Of a stretch of 64,000 bases of DNA, positions 56,040-64,000 are shown piece by piece. Every line of letters starts with the position of its first letter. The first letter of the stretch is position 1. Made by a program: the position numbers and the translations under genes. The notes under the pieces were generated by a model. That model did not search any database and was not told where the DNA came from. It saw only the letters and a list, made by a program, of their open reading frames with translations. The DNA comes from Atriophallophorus winterbourni (Eukaryota; Platyhelminthes; Trematoda; Plagiorchiida; Microphallidae), in contig JACCGJ010014702.1 in the NCBI GenBank assembly GCA_013407085.1, positions 21,029-85,028 on the forward strand, given 5' to 3'.

Positions 56040-56695
56040 GAAATTAAGCATTTTCCATACTTAATTTTGTGCGACTATTTCCTCCTGAAGAATGAGTCGG
56101 CTGCAATGAACAGTCTTGGGAATTTGGGTACAAAGGGGGTCCCCAGCACCAATCGGAATTTGTTCGAGTCAGCTTCTCTAGTCTTCGCATAACCAAGTGC
56201 ACATAGTCGATCAGTGGCGTGATTTTCATTTAATTAAGTTAAAGCTTCACCTGCTCATTCCTAGCTTCTATGTGACACTTCACACTGCCAGTATGAATAG
56301 AAGCGTCAAGCACTAATTTTCCCCAACTATCAGTTTCAACTCCTTGGGTTTTCACAACTCTTTTACAAATGTCTTTTACCGCAGACGTGGTGAGAGTCGA
56401 CTACCTGGTTTCAACTTTGCATAGAGTAGATCTTTTGGAATACGAACGTTTTCCATTCTTTGGACATGACCAAGCCAGCGTACGCCACGTTGATTTAGTA
56501 GAATTAAGATGCTTTTTGGACCAGCCATTATACAACAATTTTCATTTTTCACTCTGCCAATTCACGATACATTAACGGTTCGATGGATGTTGTGTAAATA
56601 AAATCAACTAGCGTACGTTCGGGTCTTGCGCGAATGACACAGGTTCAGTGCCATGAAGTATTCATTACGCACACGCTGTCTACCGTTATTTTTTA
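56040..56695 (-). pseudogene. RTE-like C-terminal region (heavily decayed)
   Basis: Minus strand shows CHGTEPVSFAQDPNVR (56,650), a stretch matching WLGHV-RMENG as WRTLAWSCPKNGKRSYSKRSTL (56,490-56,410) and KDICKR (56,375), in the order of the 36.2-kb copy. Its last part (near 56,065-56,100, GTGCGACTATTTCCTCCTGA) also resembles the SR2-type element end at 32,030-32,055, so two families may be joined here. Confidence 0.5.
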
Positions 56696-57729
56696 TTAAC
56701 GGATATTTTGTGATTACCTCTAAAACGGAAGTTCAAACTAGTCAAGTTAACAATTGAATTGCCAGTCCGCTTATTATTAACAAATGCAAATGAAAGGTTA
56801 TCCACAGTAATTTGAAGGGTAAAAGTGCATTAGGGATGAGTGCTACTTACAAACTTCCGGATAATATGCAGATCATCACCCTCCGGCGCAACACAAGAGC
56901 AGGAAGGGCTGTAAAGTTCGACGACGACAATCAAGAATCTGTAGTGATTCGCATTTCAGAAGGATTTCGTTAGAACTGTTCGAGCAACAACATTCTCGGA
57001 AGCATATGGAGATGTACAACGCGTGACATTCGTGCCATGCGGTTGCATTATTTTGAGCTCCTGATTATCACGATATACTGTTCTTACAGTTAGATCTAGG
57101 TGGACATATTATATGTTAATGAAATCCTCTTAAATTCAGTTTTCTGGATATACCACTCTTGTAGCAGTATTCGGCAATACGTGAAAATTCGGATTTTCGT
57201 GATTTTCCCATATTAGCTCAAAGACTGCAACGTTGTTAATACTCTTTAAGTTCTCAAAAGGATTGACGTCACGCAAGGATAATATTTTTCAACACCAATT
57301 GGTTATATTTTTAATATCGTGCAATCAACTACCGGAAAGTATTGCAGGATTTAATTCTGATTTTGCTCTTATTCGTGATCATAGCTTGTTTGTCGCGCTC
57401 ACGCTATTCATCCTCGATCGGTTGACGGAACCACTGCTTGTGCGCCCACCACTTACCATTGCTGCCTACAACCCTGAGCGGAAAACCCTGAAAAGAAAAT
57501 CAAGTACATCGGGCTGTATGTGTACTGTTTGCCACTGACCTCGGATTCGGTAGCAATTATCACTGGATTTATTTGTCCTGGTGTTTGTTATGATTGCCAG
57601 GTTTGCAGACCAAACCAACGGTGACATCCTCGGAGGCAAAAACTCCGGAGAATATAATGAAGACGCGTTTAAATGGACGAAAATCCGGTATATAAAATTG
57701 ACTGAATTGATATAAAATGTCATAAAGAT
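56696..57729. other. no recognised gene
   Basis: A 44-codon frame from 56,836 (MSATYKLPDNMQIITLRRN, then FDDDNQESVVIRISEG) has coding-like composition but I do not recognise it. 57,233-57,538 is open for 101 codons, also unrecognised. The rest is A+T-rich. Confidence 0.35.
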
Positions 57730-60700
57730 ACCATTGTTGCCAGATTTGAAGGCTGCTGACAAAGAGCTGCTAGAAAATACGTCATACTCGTACAGACTAA
57801 CATTTGCCCAGATAACCGCTCAGATGGTGACTGAAACGAGTAAGTGTTCGCCGGGATCAGTGACTCATAAACGTCATGGAAGCGAGAAAGGACTAAGCAA
57901 AACCATTGTTAAAAGACCGACTCAAATAATAAACCAGAATCCACGAACTTTAGTGTTATATGTAAGAAATCGGCGGAGTTATGGGAGACGCATAAACATG
58001 ACTTAGTAAAGTTGTAGAAATTCTGTAGTCAGATAAGACTGGCCACAGTTACTCCCTCATCAGCAGTTAGACTAAATCGTCACCTAGATTCTTCTCACCA
58101 CAAGGATCTCCGCCTTACGCATAACGATGCGGACGACGTGGAAAACGTACTCTTAAATGCTTACCTTAGAGGTGTCTAAGAGTCCTCATGTATCCATGCA
58201 GATTTACCATGGTAGAAGCGAAAGTCGTCGAAAAAAATATCGAGAAGAAAATTATTCAAAAAGTTTCATATTTTTAGTCGTTCCGAAAGATGACGTACCA
58301 TCTCAAGAAAATTCTGAGCACGATTGCAAACAGTTGCGATACCTAGCCGAAACAATCAGTGTTAAAATGTGTATACTTTTAGGATACCGCGGTCTGCCAA
58401 CTATAAAGTGTAAGGTCCTAACCCTTCAAAGCTAACCGTCTTGAGAACAAAAATGACAGATATTATTAAGATTGAATGGAAAACTAATAGAAGAAACCTA
58501 CCCCCAAAACGTCAATTTGAGCTTGCAAATGGATAGTACTGACCCAGCAACGCCTAATTGTGCGGTCCAAACGGAATCTTTTAAGACAGTTCCTCAAAAC
58601 TTGAGCATTCAGATTCCAACCGAGTCGGACCATTGATAACATTTCATGGCTTGAGCACTACACGCTTTATAAGATGTTTATATAGAAATGCGTAAAGCCT
58701 TCCAAACAATTTGGCGGAGTTAACCGAAATACGCTTGCACCACTAACCTGACAACATAGTCATTACAGAATCATGATATTATTCAAAATTGATTTCGACG
58801 GAGATATTCATTTCCAACATGAATTTGATAAGTAACGATTGAGAGACAAATGGTGTTGGTGTTGCTCTTTATTATTAAAATCGCCTCAAGTGCTGTATAA
58901 TAGAAAACACAGAATTCACCATCGAGGATACAATTTAGTGTTCTTTAACGCTGATGTCTCGTGAAGTTTGCATAAATTGGTCTACATGTCTCCTTCATCT
59001 ACTAAATCGTACAACGAAGGTTGATCAAAGTGATTCAACGCTTGAATCGCACTCAGCAAACAATGTTTATTATGGGCGATTTTACCGTGCCTACACTTTA
59101 TCTCAGAGACGTCCACTCCCCACAGATGCTCGAATACCGATTTAGAGTGGTACTAGATTCAGTCCCTTTATGACACCATGGTCACGAATGTACTTAGAGA
59201 AAAGGTTCGAATCTCCCCCTTCGTCTCGGTGTTATCATCAGAAGAACAATCTGTCGAAGCGATCGGATGCTAGGCTCCGATATGTCTTGGTGGCCATTCA
59301 GTGATTGTGATCAAACATGTATGCAGTACTCAGCAATCGCTTGATGTGAATGGGGTGATTCGCCGGATTTAAAAATTGTCCCTGAATAAACTCGTGCAGA
59401 TTCAGCATTTGCAGACGGATTACATGAGCCCTGACACGCATGGGAACAAACATGTAGTTTTTCTGAAACTGAAAATTGACGATAACTCGCAGATCGTTCC
59501 TAAAAAATTCGAAGATGTACTTCATTTCGTTTTCCGCCGCATAACAAAAAAGTGGTTAGCACTGAAGCGAGCAGCGTGGGTGCAGGATAAATTCAACATA
59601 CTTCTACTTCTTGACAACATTTCCATTTGTTACGTAACAAAGTGACTTCACTTATTCGAGAGGATAAGGGAGCGCGCCAATTGATTTAGCTGTCAAAAAT
59701 GGAATGCAACCCAAAGTTACTATACAAAATCATGAACGCGAAATTAAAAGTCAAACCAGGTTTTGCAAATGACTGTGAGAAACTGCAATGGGATTTGGAC
59801 GTGTCAGATTGTGCAGTCGTGAATTCTAATACGTTCAACCTACGGAAAAGCAAGATGCTGTACTTTATCAAGAATGTTCATTGGACATATCGATAGTGAA
59901 CAGAAAACCTGACATGCAGATCATCGGAAAAAGATAATGAAGTATGGATTAATGGAAACCTGATGGACACGGTTCACTTCCAGAAAATACATCGACAGGT
60001 CAGCAGATTGTTATTTATCTTCCGAAGAGTAGTTGAAGGATTCTCGCTGGTAACGTTACAAAGGATAATGTACGTCTACCTTCGCCATACGATGGAGTAT
60101 GCGGTTGAGGTCTGAACTCATTGGCTACCAAGAGATATAGCTCTATTGATAAAATCTATCACAAAACAACAAAGTTAGCGGTAAGTCTTCGCAATGTTCC
60201 GTACACTGAAAGATTGCGACGTCTGGGTCTATGTGACTTTACCCAAAGGAGGAAACGACGCGATATTATTCTGACCTATAGAATTGTGTCTAACGACGGA
60301 CATCCACTCAGAAAAGTTTAAATTTTGTGACGAGAAAGTGAGACGTGGACATATCTTATCCCTTTACGTCCCAAGTTCCCAAATTGAAGGTTGACGCCAT
60401 TATGTTTGCCGTACGTGCAATATTTCTTTGCATTCCTTACCTCAACATGTGGTTGACTCTCGTTGCCTGGCGATATTTTAAAGAAAACACTTGCTAAAGC
60501 TCAATGGCCTTACTCGAACACGAAAACATCCAAAGGCTTTTTATACCAAAAAGCTTTGTCAGTTCTGATATCTGGACTTATATATGTAAAAGAACATCAT
60601 TCGTGAGCCATACATTTGATATACTCTACTCGCTATTTACTACTATTTTTCACCTTTTCATTCATACCATAATCCTGTGGTGTTGTAAAGTGTTAAAATT

Positions 60701-60735
60701 TTTAACCGGAAATCCTTCGATTCCTTGATTCCTTG
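57730..60735 (+). mobile_element. family B CR1-like copy, internally deleted
   Basis: Plus strand: ORF1 remnants (SAVRLNRHL, then DVENVLLNAY, KQLRYLAETISVKMCILLG, 58,050-58,380), endonuclease scraps (about 58,900-59,290), linker (QIVPKKFEDVLHFVFRRITKKW, 59,490-59,560; NPKLLYKIMNAKLKVKPG as 59,706-59,760), a deletion across the RT palm, then thumb and C-terminus (DKIYHKTTKLAVSLRNVPYTERLRRLGL, 60,148-60,231). The 3' tail is a run of ATTCCTTG units at about 60,712-60,735. An old, inactive copy with more 5' sequence than the 15.5-kb copy. Confidence 0.7.
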
Positions 60736-60945
60736 AATGTCAGCCGGAACGATATTCAGTTCGTCAATGTCGATCAAACGAGCCTTGCGTGGATGAACGC
60801 GATTAGCGTTGGAGAGATTGACTTCAGTGATGAATCGGTACGGAATCGCTAAGCCTGTTCGCATCGCACGAGTGACGTAATCAATGTCAAACTGATGTAC
60901 TGAAGATTCGTAACGAGAAGCCAGATGTTTGCCACCTACCACTCA
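60736..60945 (-). other. unrecognised coding-like fragment
   Basis: On the minus strand about 70 codons are open with balanced composition (SRYESSVHQFDIDYVTRAMR, then LAIPYRFITEVNLSNANRVH, PRKARLIDIDELNIVPADIQ). It ends exactly where the family B copy's 3' tail begins, so it was cut by that insertion. Its G+C content is higher than its surroundings. It could be an exon, an old gene fragment or part of a retroelement I do not know. Confidence 0.4.
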
Positions 60946-61129
60946 TTAACGGATGACCTCAGATGTTTGAATAATGAACCGGAACTCGGCCGACGATCCG
61001 AAGCAGTTTGTGTAATCCAAGGGATATTGACTTCCCACCCCTTAAAATATGCGAACCATGTTGTGTGAAGTTATTTAATGGTTAAAGAGTCGACAGTTTT
61101 CGAAAGTAATGATGAAAGGCAATTCATTT

Positions 61130-61460
61130 TTTACCAGGAAGTTCAAGCTTATTCATGCTGATTGTCAGCTCAAAATTAGTGTATGCTAACGTAAGCCGCT
61201 GAAGCCACTCTTGGAAGTAATCAATGATGGTTGCATCGTCGGCAAACATTAGACCATGGATTAGCATATCCCGTAACATGTTTGTGCACTTAAACGATTA
61301 AATTAAAAACCTTACCATCACATCGCGTGAGTGGGAAAATGTTTCCAACATTGTGCATCAATTTAAAAGTTTGTCTCATCTAACTTTCATGTACGTCAGT
61401 GAGAGAGCAGAAATCCTTGTGGTGCGCTACTGATAATACCTATTCTCCTGGACTAGATAT
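61130..61460 (-). pseudogene. RTE-like RT palm fragment (relic)
   Basis: Minus strand reads LMFADDATIIDYFQEWLQRL, then TLAYTNFELTISMNKLELP, with an intact FADD catalytic box (about 61,240) and the following helix of an RTE-type RT. Flanks are too decayed to extend with confidence. Confidence 0.55.
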
Positions 61461-61699
61461 AATTAACTGATATTTTGCTGGCATGCTCGTCTTGAATGCC
61501 CTGGCGCAACTGCTATTGCTGATAGGGGAATGAGAGAAGATAGGTGATGGTGCCCTAAAACCAGTTTGATTCATGCAGGTAAATTTTTAAGTTAATGAAG
61601 GCGGATTATCTGAGATAAAGTAAAGCTTTATTTAAATCCTCCAATTCTTTCTGGTTTTATCCAATCATGTTAGAAGAATCAGGGGTCAACCAAATAGGA
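61461..61699. other. no gene seen
   Basis: Short interval between two RT relics on opposite strands. Confidence 0.3.
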
Positions 61700-62455
61700 C
61701 CAGATGCACCATTTCAGAACGAGAACAGGTGATGTTAACCTACGAACGTGATGTGAAAACAATATTTCAATCCAAATCGTTTGAGAACGAATAGTAAAGT
61801 ACGGCATGTGCTAATTCGTAGACTACCGTTTTCGGCGATGCAGTCAGTATCGCTTACTCCCAAATACATCTTTATTCGATAATGGACTACTTTTCGTCTG
61901 CACACAAAAACTGGGTTAAAAACAGCCTGAACAAAACCTCAGTCCAGGGTCAAAGTACTATATCACTCCCCATTGACACTGTTGAAAACTTTCAGCTTAA
62001 ATTAGTCCATCATTTCACATTTCATTTTGGTTCAATCATTGGGGATAACCTCTTGCAAGACACCGAGAATGATAAGCGGATTGACTGAACGGCTGCCATC
62101 TCGTCCCGTTTAACCTCGCGCTCACTAAACGTTTCACTATGAAACAGCGTAACTAAGATCAACGATGTGAGACATTCACGGAACAATTTTCGCGTCTTGA
62201 AAATAACGTGAATGGACAATGTAAAATACGCATTAGTTCTTTCTAAAGCTGGTCTACGAAGTATGTTGTCTCTAATACGCTGGCTGTGTCATGTGTGTAA
62301 GAGGTGCAACGGTGGCATTCTTAATGTTCTATTTTATAGCGAGTTTAAATTAGGATAAAGTATTTTGGGTGGTCCAAATTGGAAGGATCAGGATCTTTGT
62401 AACAAATACCTGATAGCTCTTAGCATTGACATTTTTAGATTTTAATAACTTACTC
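61700..62455 (+). pseudogene. RTE-like RT and C-terminal fragment (relic)
   Basis: Plus strand: VENFQLKLVHHFTFHFGSII and DNLLQDTENDKRID (61,980-62,087), then VLSKAGLRSMLSLIRWLCHV (62,240-62,300) and SILGGPNWKDQDLCNKYLIALSID (62,360-62,430). These correspond to the region after the catalytic box and the GRP-LRYKDV-KRD segment of the 36.2-kb family. Stops throughout. Confidence 0.6.
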
Positions 62456-63925
62456 TTGACCGTTTACTGTAGAGGCTTTCGTCGAGCGTCTACTTCGAGA
62501 TGGGGGAAGGACAGGTAATGCGCTCGGCTGCTGAACTTTTAGCATGTCGAGTTCTTGCAAGTACTATCGATCGATCAAATTCTGCTATCGCTTTGAGCTT
62601 TAGGAGAATATTTTCCGCTTCGGTCTGTTGAGTCATTTGAAGCACTGTTGGGTGTGACTTGACGATTAAACCATTGAGTCAGTACACAAATTGCACTGAG
62701 TAGAATATTGGATTACTTATTTACCAGTAACCTCAGCTTCTTTGGGCTAAATTCCATTCATTTGAACATAAGCTGTTGGTATTGCACAGTGTCTTGTTGC
62801 ATTAGCATGAAGCATGCGGAATGCGTTCTTAATGAATTCAAGGTTTCTGTGTCTCTGTGAGGCTATTCCTTGTGTGAATATTTGTTTCATGATTCCTATC
62901 CAGAAATGAAATGTGTTACTTTTCAGAAATAATGTGGCAGAAATATCGAATTTTCTCCATCATTAATATTAAAAAATCCACCTATACTATGAATAGAAAT
63001 CCATTGAATGAAACAATTGGAAGTGAACCTTGTTGGGACTGGGATCAAGTTTAATGTTCAGCAAAGATGTTGTGTAATCTCTGATTCGTTTGGTGTTAGA
63101 ATTATAATCGAACAAGTTAACTGGCTGTCACTCATTTTTTAATCTGCATGCCTTTTTTGCTCAAGGCATCAATCTGTTAGGAGGTAAGCGCTTAGCCAAC
63201 AAAGCTATTTTTGAACCGAAACAAAATGCCTATTATACTATAAATTCTATTTAAAATCAATTTAATTAAATAGTGATATGATATATAGTGTGTTGTTAGT
63301 TCCTACGAAATCTAAATATGATCAAATTTAAAATATAAATGTTTCCTTAAAAAGTGTTACATTTGGCTAGTGTTTGTCAATAAATTCAAATAATAGGTTA
63401 CTTTCTCTCGACACTGCCCAAGATACTTCTTCGAGCATATAAATACGCAGAACCCACCCCTCGTACGAACAACACAGCTTCAACAGTTGGAAATGAAAAT
63501 GCTCGGAGCCAACTGATGCCCTAATTTTAATCCCTCTCAAGGGCAAATTATTCTGAATTTATATACTGCTTGATATGAATCGATCGTAGAATCGCTGATA
63601 ATTTAATCAGCTATAATTTTACACTATTTAGTACAGTTATTGACAATTTCATAATTTAATCTAACTGGTTTCAACAATAGCATTTTTTTCTCGGGAATTC
63701 TCGATTCTTACTGTGCAACTTCTAAAACATACCTTTTGAATTTCAGCCATGTACGTATTGCTTTATTTCAAGTTGTTGGGCATTCACTTATAACGTACTT
63801 AGTGTAACACCTTGTAGAATTGGAACACCTCTATGACCATTTTGATCGTGAATATCTGGCTCAGTGCGTACGGAATCGATGTATATCCTACCCAATCCAT
63901 CGAATCAAAATCTGTATTGATATTT
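62456..63925. other. no gene seen
   Basis: A+T-rich, featureless apart from short homopolymers. Confidence 0.4.
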
Positions 63926-64000
63926 TGCAACACTAAATGACGGCGAGGTGGTTCTGTTCGTTGATGACATAAAACTATGTCAGGGAATCAACAGCAACAA
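63926..64000 (+). pseudogene. CR1-like RT palm fragment running off the window
   Basis: Reads GEVVLFVDDIKLCQGINSN with the catalytic aspartate pair as FVDD. Matches SKMVLFADDIKIW of family B. The element continues beyond 64,000. Confidence 0.5.

Overview
This is eukaryotic DNA, A+T-rich and dominated by retroelements, most likely from a parasitic flatworm of the digenean trematode type. The reasons are a host uridine phosphorylase gene with phase-consistent introns, CR1-like and RTE-like non-LTR retrotransposons in many decayed copies, Penelope-like elements (PLEs) with a GIY-YIG domain, a tRNA-derived SINE carrying a hammerhead ribozyme (a design known from schistosomes), and a Ty3/gypsy-type gag. 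Species cannot be set from the sequence alone.

Layout. 0.8-6.3 kb: a minus-strand CR1-like element (family A) interrupted by two plus-strand, 5'-truncated copies of family B. 6.5-10 kb: a minus-strand CR1-like element (family C) whose C-terminal coding region is split by a 1.47-kb tandem and inverted array of about 257-bp units. Each unit carries a hammerhead-ribozyme motif and the array is bounded by a perfect 13-bp direct repeat. 10-15.5 kb: pieces of family D and other RT relics. 15.5-19.3 kb: an almost complete family B element on the minus strand, spoiled by two 1-base frameshifts and sitting inside family D, which resumes at 19.3-21.2 kb. 22.4-26.5 kb: a decayed but nearly complete CR1-like element (family E) with a PHD-type finger. 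27.9-30.4 kb: the intact seven-exon uridine phosphorylase gene. 31-37 kb: RTE and CR1 relics and a second, 240-bp family of hammerhead repeats. 39.2-41.5 kb and 46.5-47.5 kb: two PLE copies, each interrupted by a hammerhead repeat. 42.3 kb: the SINE. 43.4-48.5 kb: a predicted two-exon host gene of unknown function on the minus strand. 49.5-52.6 kb: a deleted gypsy-type element nested in an RTE element. Between its 5' LTR remnant and its gag lies an intronless copy of the histone stem-loop binding protein (SLBP) reading frame. 53-64 kb: CR1 and RTE relics.

Working genes. Only the uridine phosphorylase gene looks intact and functional. The two-exon acidic/coiled-coil gene is plausible but unproven. 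All retroelement open frames examined carry frameshifts, stops, deletions or lost catalytic residues.

The most unusual content is (1) three different hammerhead-ribozyme retroelement families in one window, two of them interrupting older elements next to probable target duplications, and (2) the SLBP sequence carried inside an LTR element. Both rest on reading the sequence by eye; no alignment, folding or database search was run.
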